From Candidatus Harrysmithiimonas galli (GTDB lineage: Bacteria > Bacillota > Bacilli > CAJFEE01): DNA of 64,000 nt. A program made the position numbers and the translations under genes. The stretch lies in the NCBI GenBank assembly GCA_904373265.1, contig CAJFEE010000003.1:157009-221008 (forward strand), written 5' to 3'. A model generated the notes under the pieces. That model was not told the DNA's origin. It saw nothing but the letters and a program-made list of their open reading frames with translations, and ran no database searches. Positions 1 to 10,349 of this stretch are shown one piece after another; the first letter of the stretch is position 1, and each line of letters starts with the position of its first letter.

Positions 1-562
1 CAAAATATAATTGAGCCAACTGGTTCCCCAACAAAATAATCGGTTTTACCATATAATCTTCCTCAGTTAAAACAAATTCAAAAGATTGAATTCCTTTTTT
101 AAATTTGACAATTCTTTCCATTGTAAAGTCCTTACTTAATTGATTTCGATCTTGTAAAAACTGAAATGGCTCAACACCAAATGTATCTCCAGCAATAAAA
201 ATGGTCACAACTTCTTCATTGTCTATACCAATTTCTAAAATTTGATCCTGTGTGCTGTAACTATACCATGTATATCCATATCGACTTAAATTCATAGCCT
301 TTGGATTGCCAAGCAAGGAAAGCACCTCGTCTTTTGAACGTCCTATCCATTCTGTTCCTTTTAAAGAAATTTTTCCATTCTGCGTCGTTAACAGTTCTGA
401 TTCTGATTCATAAGAAACCGTTTTTTTCAGGCTTTCAGGTAATAGACTTTGAATTCTTTCCTCAACTTGTGACGGAATTTTATCCATTACATATGGGTAA
501 GAAAGAAAAACCACACCTGTTAATATAGACAAAATAATAACCGTTTTTATCAGTATTCTCAT
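1..562 (-). CDS. ylbC: YlbC-like protein with CAP-associated N-terminal domain (partial, runs off the window start)
   Basis: My minus-strand translation from ATG at 562: MRILIKTVIILSILTGVVFLSYPYVMDKIPSQVEERI...GTEWIGRSKDEVLSLLGNPKAMNLSRYGYTWYSYSTQDQILEIGIDNEEVVTIFIAGDTF; signal/TM N-terminus; AAGGGGAT RBS upstream. Absent from the ORF track because no stop lies within the window. Confidence 0.72.
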   Translation of the reverse strand, partial: MRILIKTVIILSILTGVVFLSYPYVMDKIPSQVEERIQSLLPESLKKTVSYESESELLTTQNGKISLKGTEWIGRSKDEVLSLLGNPKAMNLSRYGYTWYSYSTQDQILEIGIDNEEVVTIFIAGDTFGVEPFQFLQDRNQLSKDFTMERIVKFKKGIQSFEFVLTEEDYMVKPIILLGNQLAQLYF

Positions 563-1148
563 AAAAATCTATCCCCTTACTTTCATTACAGACAAGATAT
601 AAATTGATATGTATCTCGTTTTGCCTGTTTGATTAGGATTTATCTTATTATATGATTTTTCATTTACTTTTTCAAAAATCCTTTTTATTTTTTAAGATTT
701 TTACGTATAAAACCAAGCAAAAAATGATTGGTGATATAACACCATTACAGCACACATAATCCCCTTACAAAACAGGCATACAAAACAAAATAACATACGA
801 ATGAGTCTCTTTACTCATATGGCTTTCATATTTTTTCAAAAGCTGTCTAATAACATCAAACATAGTTATAAATACGAAAAGAATTTAATATGGAAGGAAT
901 GCCTCACCTATCATATGAAACGGCTCACACCTGCGCAACAAAATCAATTGATACAAAAGAATATTACAATCTGCTTCCTTTATCATATATTGATTTTTTA
1001 AAAAATCTATTTTTCTATAAAAAACAATTGAATTAAATACGATTATATGATTTAATTAATTCAAATGATATTTAAATAATCAAAAAAATAAGTAAAAAGT
1101 ATTATTATAAAAGAATTATTTTTTATTGTAAGTTTTGTATTTACCATT

Positions 1149-1721
1149 ATGATTGCTTCAGCCACTTTTTCTGCCAACCATATTCATGAAGTCCAAAAAT
1201 TAGATGTAGTAGATAATATGAATCAATTTATTTCTAGTATTACAGAAAAATACAATATTCATATTAAATATTTAGGAGATGGTACAGAAAATATTGATTT
1301 AGATGAAATAAAAACTGAAATATTAACAATAGCTATAGAAAATGAGAAAATCAATCTAGCCTATGAATTTGCAAAACAACATGCAAATTTATCTCCTTTC
1401 CACTTGATTCAAAATCGTAGTCTATCTTCATATACTGCAATGACAACAAAAACAATGACAAAGAACGCTGTATCTTCCAAACCAATTAACATGACTTGTA
1501 CGTATAGGGAAGGAAAATCAGGAGCTGGATGGAAAATTGTTGACTATGTAAGTTCAACTGCCAGAGCAACAACATTAGGAGATAATTATGAACCATTTGT
1601 ATGGGTTGAGACTGAAAAGTGGGATTCAGGAAGAACGTTGTTTGTCAAACATAACGGATCCTATACGACAAAAAATGGAATAATATATATTGGCAATATA
1701 ACTGCATGGGCTACTTTCTAA
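1149..1721 (+). CDS. Hypothetical secreted protein (start uncertain; signal-peptide-like sequence extends upstream of the first ATG)
   Basis: Open frame of 190 aa; in-frame upstream codons from 1092 encode VKSIIIKELFFIVSFVFTI before MIASATFSANHIHE. Confidence 0.55.
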   Translation: MIASATFSANHIHEVQKLDVVDNMNQFISSITEKYNIHIKYLGDGTENIDLDEIKTEILTIAIENEKINLAYEFAKQHANLSPFHLIQNRSLSSYTAMTTKTMTKNAVSSKPINMTCTYREGKSGAGWKIVDYVSSTARATTLGDNYEPFVWVETEKWDSGRTLFVKHNGSYTTKNGIIYIGNITAWATF

Positions 1722-1802
1722 AGAATTTATCTAAAAGGAACGAAAAGAAATCTTATATAAGGCTCTTTTCGTTATTTTGATTACGAAATGGAGTGCTTGA
1801 CA

Positions 1803-2462
1803 ATGAATAAAAATATGAAGTTATCTTTTTCGTTCTTATTTGTATCTATATTCTTTCTCATTCGTTACATCATAAATTTTGCTGTGGATGTATATGAATT
1901 ACATAGAATTGCAAACAACACATCAAACAATGGAACAGAAATATTTAATTTTTTTACTAACATTGATTTATTTTGTGTAATTATACTGCCACTTGTTTAT
2001 TTTTACCTCAATCGAAATATTGATTACAAAGAACATCCTTCAGTTGATTTTGTTGTGAAGTTATGGGGTGGAATTTTGCTGATTCAATCTTGTGCATATA
2101 TCGCATGGATTGGTCGTGTGCAGTTTATAGATAACATAGCCTTCGAAAAAAATTTTCATCTATACACTGTAAATCTTTTTACATTCATTACTTCAATACT
2201 TGCCGCTATCCTTTTTATTGGTTATCTCGCTACATCATATCACATGAAAAATAAAAAAATATTTATAGTCGGATTATGGCAGACCGTATTTTTATTTTTG
2301 ATGATGATTTTCCTACCATTGTATTTTATTGAAGATATTACAAATCCATTGCCATATGAATTTTTTTGGAAACCTATGTTTTATAGACTTCCTTCCCTCA
2401 TTCTTTCATATAGTTATTTTTTCATCGGAAAACACATAAAAAACATAACAACAATTTCTTAA
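1803..2462 (+). CDS. Hypothetical multi-pass membrane protein
   Basis: Several hydrophobic segments; ATG at 1803 preceded by TGGAGTG RBS-like motif. Confidence 0.6.
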   Translation: MNKNMKLSFSFLFVSIFFLIRYIINFAVDVYELHRIANNTSNNGTEIFNFFTNIDLFCVIILPLVYFYLNRNIDYKEHPSVDFVVKLWGGILLIQSCAYIAWIGRVQFIDNIAFEKNFHLYTVNLFTFITSILAAILFIGYLATSYHMKNKKIFIVGLWQTVFLFLMMIFLPLYFIEDITNPLPYEFFWKPMFYRLPSLILSYSYFFIGKHIKNITTIS

Positions 2463-2512
2463 ATCCAAAAAGAGGTCGCATACTCCCAAGAAAGTAATTG
2501 TATAATCGAAAG

Positions 2513-2546
2513 ACGGCATAGTCAGTCAAAAGCTATGCCGTTTTTC
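2513..2546 (+). terminator. Rho-independent terminator-like hairpin
   Basis: acggcatag (2513-2521) pairs with ctatgccgt (2533-2541), followed by T-run. Confidence 0.65.
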
Positions 2547-2897
2547 TTTTTTCCGCTGTTATCAGAGTATAAGTTTCGTAGCAAACATAGAAAACCGATG
2601 GTCGTTCCCATAACCCATATCCCCTTTGATTTCTTACATATCAAGCAGAATAATGTAGCATTTTACGGATATAGCAGAGAAATTTATTGTATGGGTATCT
2701 ATTTCATTTTTTCTTCAATCAATACCTATTCTTCTGTTACCTGTATGATGGTAACAGGACAAATTGGTGGTAGCATAACATATTTGCTTTATACAGCGAA
2801 AAAAAAACAAATGGAAAAGGTCACATAGCTATTTATTAAAATAGGAATATAAACGCAAGCAATAAATCAAAATTTTGGGCATGGAGGAACTATTTTT

Positions 2898-3104
2898 ATG
2901 GAATAGAAAAATAATTTAGATGGATGTTGTTCTGATGAGTTGGAAGAAATGATAATCGATAATATCAAAGCTGTCTTTTTATCAAATCATGAAATTTTAG
3001 ATGAATGTCGGGAATACATCAAAGAAGATTACCCTAATGATTGTGAAAATATAACAGATGATGAATTTCTTGAAATCATTCAAACAATTCATAATAAGTT
3101 TTAG
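2898..3104 (+). pseudogene. Decayed small ORF with in-frame stop at codon 3
   Basis: ATG GAA TAG then 66 open codons KNNLDGCCSDELEEMIIDNIKAVFLSNHEILDECREYIKEDYPNDCENITDDEFLEIIQTIHNKF*; GGAGGA RBS-like motif upstream of the ATG. Confidence 0.5.
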
Positions 3105-3158
3105 AACACTGGGCATCAAGAAAATTTCTTGAAATTAGATTTAGCTTTCAATAATTGA

Positions 3159-3308
3159 AAAAAGTGGGACATCGTTGCGTTGCATTGTGCCGGATATACT
3201 CAGTCGGATGGTTTTGATAATTGTAATGAAATGGCTACAGAACAATATGAAAAAAGACGATTCCCACTTATCGAGAAAATAACACAGACAAAATGCCATC
3301 AAGGATAA
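3159..3308 (+). pseudogene. Orphan coding fragment, possibly a mobile-element remnant
   Basis: Open frame KKWDIVALHCAGYTQSDGFDNCNEMATEQYEKRRFPLIEKITQTKCHQG* with no start codon and protein-like composition. Confidence 0.35.
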
Positions 3309-3338
3309 ACTGCGCACTTTGCGCCCTTGATGGCATTT
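3291..3338. repeat. Two-tier hairpin (inverted repeat nested in an inverted repeat)
   Basis: aaatgccatcaagg (3291-3304) pairs with ccttgatggcattt (3325-3338); inner gcgca/tgcgc (3312-3316/3320-3324). Confidence 0.75.
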
Positions 3339-3485
3339 CTTATCCTTATAGCGATAACGGAATACCACTTTTGCCCTCCATTTATTCTGGGTCATATTAC
3401 AAATTCCTTGATTTTATATGGCTTTTCATATGCGACAACAAACTCCCAGTAAGGGTCAAAAACAGCGTTTTACTGCATAACAGAA

Positions 3486-3533
3486 CGAAAAAAACAGTGT
3501 GCATCGGCTTCCTTGTGATACACACTGTTTTCG
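3486..3533. terminator. Terminator-like hairpin downstream of pycA
   Basis: aaaacagtgtg (3491-3501) pairs with cacactgtttt (3521-3531), flanked by A/T. Confidence 0.55.
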
Positions 3534-3615
3534 TTGCAACTCTGTCTGTTCGTTTTCTTGTAAATACTTCCTTATAGGCGTTCATCTTTATTGGTAGATC
3601 ACCTTTTTTGTTTAT

Positions 3616-6600
3616 TTATACTTTTTCAATTTCAACCAATAAATCTCCTGGTGTAATTTGTTCACCAGCCTTAACATGAACCGCCTTAATCTTACAGTGA
3701 AATGGTGCCTGTACAGTTGTCTCCATTTTCATAGCTTCTGTAACCATAATATGTTCACCACGTTTCACTACATCACCAACATTGGACAGGACCTTCAAAA
3801 CCGTTCCTGGCATAGTTGCTCCGATATGTTCCGGATTTGTGCTATCTGCCCTCATACGGCTTATATCAACAACTTTAATGCTTTCATCTTTTACAAGCAC
3901 TACACGCTGCTGACCATTCATTTCAAAATAAATACTGCGATAACCCTTTTCATCTGCATCTGTAATGGTTAAAAGTTTTACAATTAAAGTTTTTCCTTCT
4001 TCAATCTCAATTTCCAATTCTTCATGCAGATTCATACCATAAAAGAAGGTCGGAGTATCAAGTTTCGATAAATCACCAAACATATCCTGCTTTTTCATAT
4101 AATCCAGAAACACCTTTGGATACAATGTATAAGCAATAACATCATTTTCTGATAAAGAACTTTTCTTGGTTTTTTCTGCCAGCTCGGTTTTTACCTGTTC
4201 AAAATCAACTGGTTCAAGTAGCAAACCTGGGCGAACCTGAATTTCTTCCTTATCCTTTAAAATTACTTGTTTTAAGTCTTCTGGCCAACCACCTGTTGGC
4301 TGCCCCAAATTACCTTGGAACATATCAATAACACTTGCAGGAAAATCAAGCGACATTCCTTTTTCAATAACAGACTGCTCGTCCAAATGGTTTTGAACCA
4401 TAAATAATGCCATGTCCCCAACAACTTTAGAAGACGGTGTTACTTTAACAATATCTCCAAACATCAAATTGACACGAGCATACATATCTTTAACTTCTTC
4501 CCAACGTTCTCCTAAACCGACACCTTTTGCCTGCTGTTGTAGATTGCTGTACTGTCCACCTGGCATTTCATGGACATAAACTTCTGTATGTGGTGCATTC
4601 ATTCCACTTTCAAACGGTGCATAATATTTACGGACATCTTCCCAATAATACGAAAGCTTTTCTACATTTGCAATATCCATATCTGGGCATTTTTCATGTC
4701 CTTCAAGCGCATATAATAATGTATTGGCAGAAGGCTGTGAGGTTTGTCCAGCCATAGAAGTCAATGCAACATCGACCACATCAACACCAGCCTCAATAGC
4801 CTTCGTATACATGTAAATTCCATTTCCACTCGTATCATGTGTATGCAGATGAATTGGTAGATCAACCGCATCCTTTAACGCAGATACAAGAGTGTAGGCA
4901 GCCTGTGGTTTTAATAAGCCTGCCATATCCTTAATCGCCAAAATATGTGCTCCAGCTTTTTCCAATTCCTTTGCCATATTTACATAATATTGTAAATTAT
5001 ATTTGGTGCGAGTTGGATTACCGATATCACCAGTATAACATACAGCCGCTTCAGAAATTTTTTCGTTTTCTCGAACTGAATCAATGGCAACACGCATATT
5101 TTCAATATAGTTCAGGCTATCAAAAATCCGAAACACATCAATTCCGTTTTTGGCTGATTGACGAACAAACTCTTTCACAACATTATCCGGATAATTGGTA
5201 TAACCCACTGCGTTCGAGCCTCGCAGCAGCATTTGAAATAAATGATTCGGAATTAAGTTTCTTAATGCCCGCAATCTTTCCCATGGATCTTCATTTAAAA
5301 AGCGATATGCAACGTCAAAAGTTGCACCACCCCACATTTCCATTGAAAATAAATTCGGTATCATTTGCGAGGTCTGCTTGGCAATATGCAACAGATCATA
5401 AGTTCGAATACGTGTTGCAAGCAAGGACTGATGTGCATCACGGAAGGTTGTATCTGTAAGCATAACTCGCTTTTGATTTTTCAGAAATTTAACAACTCCT
5501 TCTGCACCTTCTGCATCTAAAATTTGTTTTAAGCCTGAAACCGTTGCATCTGGATTTTCCAAAGTTGGAATATGAATCTTATCAAAAATCGGTTTATTTT
5601 TCTTTTCAATCCCTGGAAAGCCATTTACTGTAACATTGGCAATATAATTAAGCATTTTTGTACCGCGATCCTTTGGTGTTGGGAATGAGAATAATTCTGG
5701 ATGCGAATCAATAAAAGTTGTATCATATGCTCCGGATAAAAACTTTTTATGCTCACAAACCTTCATTAAAAAAGGAATATTTGTTTTTAAACCACGAATC
5801 CGAAACTCTGATAGATTCCGATACATTTTTTTCGCTGCAACCTCAAAAGTCATTCCCCATGTACACACCTTCACCAATAAGGAATCATAATATGGGGTCA
5901 CAACTGCACCAGCATAACCGCTTGCTGCATCTAGGCGAACACCAAAACCACCAGAAGAACGATATGCACTAATAATTCCCGCATCTGGCATAAAATTATT
6001 TAATGGATCCTCAGTTGTTACGCGTGCCTGAATAGCATAGCCATTTGTGCGAATATCCTCCTGCAAAGGAATCCCAACTGTTTGATCAAACAAACGATAC
6101 CCCATAGCAATATACAATTGGCTTTGAACAATATCAATCCCAGTAACCATTTCGGTAATCGTATGCTCAACCTGAATCCGAGGATTGACTTCAATAAAAT
6201 AGAAATCATCTCCAGACACCAAAAACTCAACTGTACCGGCATTCACATAACCAACACTCTCACAAACCTTTACTGCTGCATCGCAAATGCGGGCACGAAG
6301 ATCTTCCTCCAATGAAATACTTGGTGCAATTTCCACTACCTTTTGATGACGTCGTTGAATTGAACAATCTCGATCCCATAGATGAACAATATTACCATGT
6401 TCATCCCCTAAAATTTGTACTTCTATATGCTTAGGATTCTGAATCAGTTTTTCAACATATACTTCATCACTTCCAAAGGCTGCACGTGCCTCAGATTTTG
6501 CACGTTCAAACGCTTCTGGTAGTTCTTCTCTTGTAAAAACTGCACGCATACCACGACCACCGCCGCCTAAAGCTGCCTTTAACATCACAGGAAATCCATA

Positions 6601-7068
6601 TGTATCTCCAAAATCCATCGCTTCTTCTAAAGAAGACACTGGACCATCGGTTCCCGGAATAACTGGAATTCCAGCTAAAATGGCCTGTTCTTTGGCCTTT
6701 ACTTTATCCCCAAATACGTCCAAATGCTTTAATTTCGGGCCAACAAGAATGATACCTTCTTCTTCCAGTCGAGTAGCAAAATCAATGTTCTCAGATAAAA
6801 AGCCATATCCCGGATGAATGGCATCTACATGATGTTTTTTCGCAATTCGAATAATATCTTCAATATCCAAATAAGCATCAATCGGCTTTTTTCCCTCACC
6901 AACCATATACGCCTCATCGGCTTTAAATCTGTGCAATGAACTTGAATCTTCTTTTGAATAAATTCCAACTGTACGGATATCTAACTCTGTGCATGCACGA
7001 AAAATACGAATCGCAATTTCACCACGGTTGGCAACAAGAACCTTTTTAATTGGTTTTAATTTTTTCAT
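3616..7068 (-). CDS. pycA: Pyruvate carboxylase
   Basis: Biotin carboxylase N-domain (KKVLVANRGEIAIRIFRACTEL, GGGGRGMR), carboxyltransferase domain (LTDTTFRDAHQSLLATR), biotin motif VTEAMKMETTVQAP. AAGGGGGATAAGA upstream of ATG at 7068. Confidence 0.97.
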   Translation of the reverse strand: MKKLKPIKKVLVANRGEIAIRIFRACTELDIRTVGIYSKEDSSSLHRFKADEAYMVGEGKKPIDAYLDIEDIIRIAKKHHVDAIHPGYGFLSENIDFATRLEEEGIILVGPKLKHLDVFGDKVKAKEQAILAGIPVIPGTDGPVSSLEEAMDFGDTYGFPVMLKAALGGGGRGMRAVFTREELPEAFERAKSEARAAFGSDEVYVEKLIQNPKHIEVQILGDEHGNIVHLWDRDCSIQRRHQKVVEIAPSISLEEDLRARICDAAVKVCESVGYVNAGTVEFLVSGDDFYFIEVNPRIQVEHTITEMVTGIDIVQSQLYIAMGYRLFDQTVGIPLQEDIRTNGYAIQARVTTEDPLNNFMPDAGIISAYRSSGGFGVRLDAASGYAGAVVTPYYDSLLVKVCTWGMTFEVAAKKMYRNLSEFRIRGLKTNIPFLMKVCEHKKFLSGAYDTTFIDSHPELFSFPTPKDRGTKMLNYIANVTVNGFPGIEKKNKPIFDKIHIPTLENPDATVSGLKQILDAEGAEGVVKFLKNQKRVMLTDTTFRDAHQSLLATRIRTYDLLHIAKQTSQMIPNLFSMEMWGGATFDVAYRFLNEDPWERLRALRNLIPNHLFQMLLRGSNAVGYTNYPDNVVKEFVRQSAKNGIDVFRIFDSLNYIENMRVAIDSVRENEKISEAAVCYTGDIGNPTRTKYNLQYYVNMAKELEKAGAHILAIKDMAGLLKPQAAYTLVSALKDAVDLPIHLHTHDTSGNGIYMYTKAIEAGVDVVDVALTSMAGQTSQPSANTLLYALEGHEKCPDMDIANVEKLSYYWEDVRKYYAPFESGMNAPHTEVYVHEMPGGQYSNLQQQAKGVGLGERWEEVKDMYARVNLMFGDIVKVTPSSKVVGDMALFMVQNHLDEQSVIEKGMSLDFPASVIDMFQGNLGQPTGGWPEDLKQVILKDKEEIQVRPGLLLEPVDFEQVKTELAEKTKKSSLSENDVIAYTLYPKVFLDYMKKQDMFGDLSKLDTPTFFYGMNLHEELEIEIEEGKTLIVKLLTITDADEKGYRSIYFEMNGQQRVVLVKDESIKVVDISRMRADSTNPEHIGATMPGTVLKVLSNVGDVVKRGEHIMVTEAMKMETTVQAPFHCKIKAVHVKAGEQITPGDLLVEIEKV

Positions 7069-7433
7069 TCTTATCCCCCTTAATGTTTTATTTATAATCA
7101 AAATTTATATAAAAAATAGCGAACCGTTTGATTCTGCTATTTATTTCCAAAAAGCTGTAAGCATAAATGCAGGCAGATATCTTTTATTTTGGAAATGAAA
7201 TCTATCCACAAAAATAAACCAGCAATTCAAACAAAACTTTGAAGGAACAAAATCCTTTTATTTATTTTTTAATAAAGTAAATCTATTTTTAGTTAATTTC
7301 GAAATAATATTTACGGCAAACTCACTTTAATACAATTTTACAGCAAAATATTTCTTTTTACCCTTTTTATCATTGATTAAGAAAAAAAGCAAAAATTTCT
7401 TTCATCCCATATCATTTGATTTGCAGCCTACAA

Positions 7434-8567
7434 TCAACCATTTCTTTTTTTATCTAAAGCCATTCGATTTTGTAAGGAAATATTTAGCAAGATTCCCGCA
7501 CCGATTAAGCATACAAGTAAAGAAGATCCACCATAGCTAATAAAAGGTAAAGGAACTCCTGTTAAAGGAATTCGTTGTGATAAACCGCCTAAATTAACTA
7601 GAGCTTGAAAACCAATCATACAACTAATTCCTACAGCCAATAAGCTTCCAAAAGCATCTTTACACCGCCATGCTGTATAAAACCCGATCGAAATAATAGA
7701 TAACAATAAAAGAAAAACCAATGTTACACCGAAAACTCCCGTTTCCTCAGCAATAACAGCTAAAATAAAATCTGTATAAGCCTCTGGCAAATAACCATTT
7801 GTTTTTTGAATACTCGCGCCAAGTCCTAATCCTTCAACCCCTCCATTTCCTAAAGCCATGAAAGAACTGCTTAGCTGCAAACCACTCCCTAATGGATCAT
7901 CAAAAGGATTTTCTGTAAACGAGACAATTCGATTTCGCTGCACATCAGAAATTGTATGAAAGAGTATAAAAGATGAACCTACACCAATTCCCAATAGGAT
8001 CAAAAGCAATTTTATAATTTTTGTACCTGAACAAATCGTCAATGCCATCGCAATTAAAGCAATTAAGGCAGCTGTACCTAGATCATTCTGAAAATAAATC
8101 AATAAAAATACAAATATACAAACCAATGCAGGTGCTGCAAAAGATTCAACTAAATTATTAATCTTAGATTGTTTATTTGTAATCACAGCCGCCATATAAA
8201 TAATAATTGCCAATTTTACAAATTCACTTGGCTGCAACCCAAACAACCAACTTGTTGCACCATTTTGCTCATCAGCAAACAATAAAGTTGCAAATAACAT
8301 TATAAAAACAATAAACAATATTAGTAAAACAAACTGTCCTTTTTTCAATAACTGATACGGAAAAAGGGAAAGTAATAACATAAATGCAATTCCTGCAAGC
8401 ATAATCATGAATTGCCTTTTTAAAAAATAATCTGACTCTAAATCTGCTCGGAAAATAATGGATGCTTCAGAACTTGCAGAATAGACAAAAATTAAACCGA
8501 AAAAAGAAATTGTTAAAATAATAAGTAATAATGGTATATTATAATTTCTATATAACTTTCGAATCAT
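7434..8567 (-). CDS. ftsW: SEDS-family peptidoglycan glycosyltransferase FtsW
   Basis: SEDS signatures (GLGLGASIQKTNGYLPEAYTDFILAVIAEETG; PLPFISYGGSSLL); sits between ylaN and pycA as in Bacillus. Confidence 0.92.
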   Translation of the reverse strand: MIRKLYRNYNIPLLLIILTISFFGLIFVYSASSEASIIFRADLESDYFLKRQFMIMLAGIAFMLLLSLFPYQLLKKGQFVLLILFIVFIMLFATLLFADEQNGATSWLFGLQPSEFVKLAIIIYMAAVITNKQSKINNLVESFAAPALVCIFVFLLIYFQNDLGTAALIALIAMALTICSGTKIIKLLLILLGIGVGSSFILFHTISDVQRNRIVSFTENPFDDPLGSGLQLSSSFMALGNGGVEGLGLGASIQKTNGYLPEAYTDFILAVIAEETGVFGVTLVFLLLLSIISIGFYTAWRCKDAFGSLLAVGISCMIGFQALVNLGGLSQRIPLTGVPLPFISYGGSSLLVCLIGAGILLNISLQNRMALDKKRNG

Positions 8568-8632
8568 TATGCAAGCCCCCAAATAAAAAACACTTAAAAA
8601 AATAAAAACTCAAGTGAAAATACCTAGAGTTT

Positions 8633-8908
8633 TTACTTTGTAAACTGGTCATATAAAACAGATAATTTATGCTCAAGAGAAGACATAATCTGTTTTCCTT
8701 CTTCTTCCTCTAACACACCTAATCGTATCGCAAAATCAATTTGTCTTGACAAACCGAACATTTGCGTATCTAATACTTCTTCATACAAGGGACATTGTGG
8801 CATAGTAAGATGTCCGATCTGTACATTAATTAATTGCGAAATTTTTTCAGAATCTTCTTGAATTAATTGCATGGCATCTTTCTTCAGCATATCAAAGCTT
8901 TTCACCAC
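8633..8908 (-). CDS. ylaN: YlaN family protein (UPF0358)
   Basis: [60 protein letters not shown] is YlaN-like; adjacent to ftsW. Confidence 0.9.
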   Translation of the reverse strand: MVKSFDMLKKDAMQLIQEDSEKISQLINVQIGHLTMPQCPLYEEVLDTQMFGLSRQIDFAIRLGVLEEEEGKQIMSSLEHKLSVLYDQFTK

Positions 8909-9118
8909 GAACCCTCCAGTACATAATAGTTACATATTTAATATATCTACTTTATTTTTTAATTGCAACTATAAAATATGATTTTCCAATAACTGCAATG
9001 TATGCTTTAACTCCAGATATCCAATAATTAATATTAAAGAAAGTTTTTGTCCCATTTCTGTCATTCATGCTATACTAGAAAGGTAAATTTGTAATATTTG
9101 TGGAAAGGAATTAACAAA

Positions 9119-9319
9119 ATGAAAGCCAGATGTATCCTATGTGAACAAATTGACATCCTTGACGATAACAGCATTGAAGCAAAGAAATTAAAAAATCACC
9201 CGATTTCTACTTATATGTGTACAAATTGTTCTGCTAAAATTACTACTCAAACCCAAAAAAGAATGTCAAATAAGCAATATATGGTATACAAAGGAGATAC
9301 TCAAACCAATATTTTATAG
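9119..9319 (+). CDS. ylaI: YlaI family zinc-ribbon protein (DUF2197)
   Basis: MKARCILCEQIDILDDNSIEAKKLKNHPISTYMCTNC; two CxxC pairs; GGAAAGGA RBS. Confidence 0.82.
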   Translation: MKARCILCEQIDILDDNSIEAKKLKNHPISTYMCTNCSAKITTQTQKRMSNKQYMVYKGDTQTNIL

Positions 9320-9340
9320 TTTTAAAAAGGAGGAAATCTT

Positions 9341-10282
9341 ATGTTGCATATTTTTTCTTCTGATTATACCGGAAAACTTCGTGAATGTTCAGAGGTTAAA
9401 CCTGGAAGCTGGATCCATATGACCAATCCAAATCATGATGAGATCAACCAGATGGTTGAACAATTAAATTTGGAACCGGACTTTATTAAAGATCCATTGG
9501 ATGATGAAGAACGATCTAGAATTGAACGTGAAGACGACAATCTTTTAATTATTGTAGACATCCCAACATACAGTCATGATGTAGAAGGACAGGCCACTTA
9601 TTCTACAATTCCTCTTGGTATTATTATTACAAAAGATCATTTTGTCACCATTTGTTTAGAGGAAAATCCAATATTTGAACGGTTTATATACAATCGAATT
9701 AAAGGATTTTATACATTTAAAAAAACGCGGTTTGCTTTTCAATTATTATATGCAATTTCTGCATATTATTTAAGATACTTAAAAGCCATTAATCGGAAAA
9801 CAGGTGAAATTGAAACTTCTCTTTATAAATCAATGAAAAACGAAGAACTGTTTTATTTGCTTTCATTAGAAAAGAGTCTGGTCTATTTTACAACCTCACT
9901 AAAATCAAACAATATTATTATGCAGAAATTGCTTAAAAATGAATATTTAAAAATGTATGAGGACGATCAAGAACTATTAGAAGATGTAATTATTGAATAT
10001 CGACAAGCCATTGAAATGGCTGAAACTTATTCAAACATCTTAAATGGTATGATAGATGTATTTGCCTCTGTTATTAATAATAATGTAAACAACGTTATGA
10101 AATTGCTAGCTTCCATAACCATTATCCTTTCCTTACCTACAATGGTCGCAAGTTTTTTTGGTATGAACTTACTACTTCCTATTACAGAATCAAACCCTTA
10201 TGGTTTCTATATTATTTTAGGTGTAGCCTTTTTTTTATCCTTGACTGCGGCATTTTTATTTTGGAGAAAAAACTATTTATAA
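9341..10282 (+). CDS. CorA family divalent-cation transporter
   Basis: C-terminal GMN signature (VASFFGMNLLLPI) and two terminal TM segments. Confidence 0.92.
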   Translation: MLHIFSSDYTGKLRECSEVKPGSWIHMTNPNHDEINQMVEQLNLEPDFIKDPLDDEERSRIEREDDNLLIIVDIPTYSHDVEGQATYSTIPLGIIITKDHFVTICLEENPIFERFIYNRIKGFYTFKKTRFAFQLLYAISAYYLRYLKAINRKTGEIETSLYKSMKNEELFYLLSLEKSLVYFTTSLKSNNIIMQKLLKNEYLKMYEDDQELLEDVIIEYRQAIEMAETYSNILNGMIDVFASVINNNVNNVMKLLASITIILSLPTMVASFFGMNLLLPITESNPYGFYIILGVAFFLSLTAAFLFWRKNYL

Positions 10283-10306
10283 AACAATGGAAAGACAAAA
10301 AACTCT

Positions 10307-10349
10307 ACCTTTATTTGAGAAATATCCTTTATAGAGAGCAAATAAAGGT
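10307..10349 (+). terminator. Hairpin downstream of corA-like gene
   Basis: acctttatttg / caaataaaggt perfect 11-bp inverted repeat; no strong T-run. Confidence 0.4.

Noticed and set aside
2535-2828. 97-aa + strand ORF in the pycA-ylbC gap
   Set aside because: Its start lies within the terminator hairpin at 2513-2546 and no motif or RBS supports it.
3293-3577. Overlapping ORFs 3141-3395 (-), 3293-3577 (+) and 3397-3585 (-)
   Set aside because: They cross the two hairpins at 3291-3338 and 3486-3533; mutually overlapping and without RBS support.
4947-5459. 170-aa + strand ORF inside pycA
   Set aside because: Antisense to the well-conserved carboxyltransferase domain of PycA; low-complexity, no domain signal. 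Shadow ORF.
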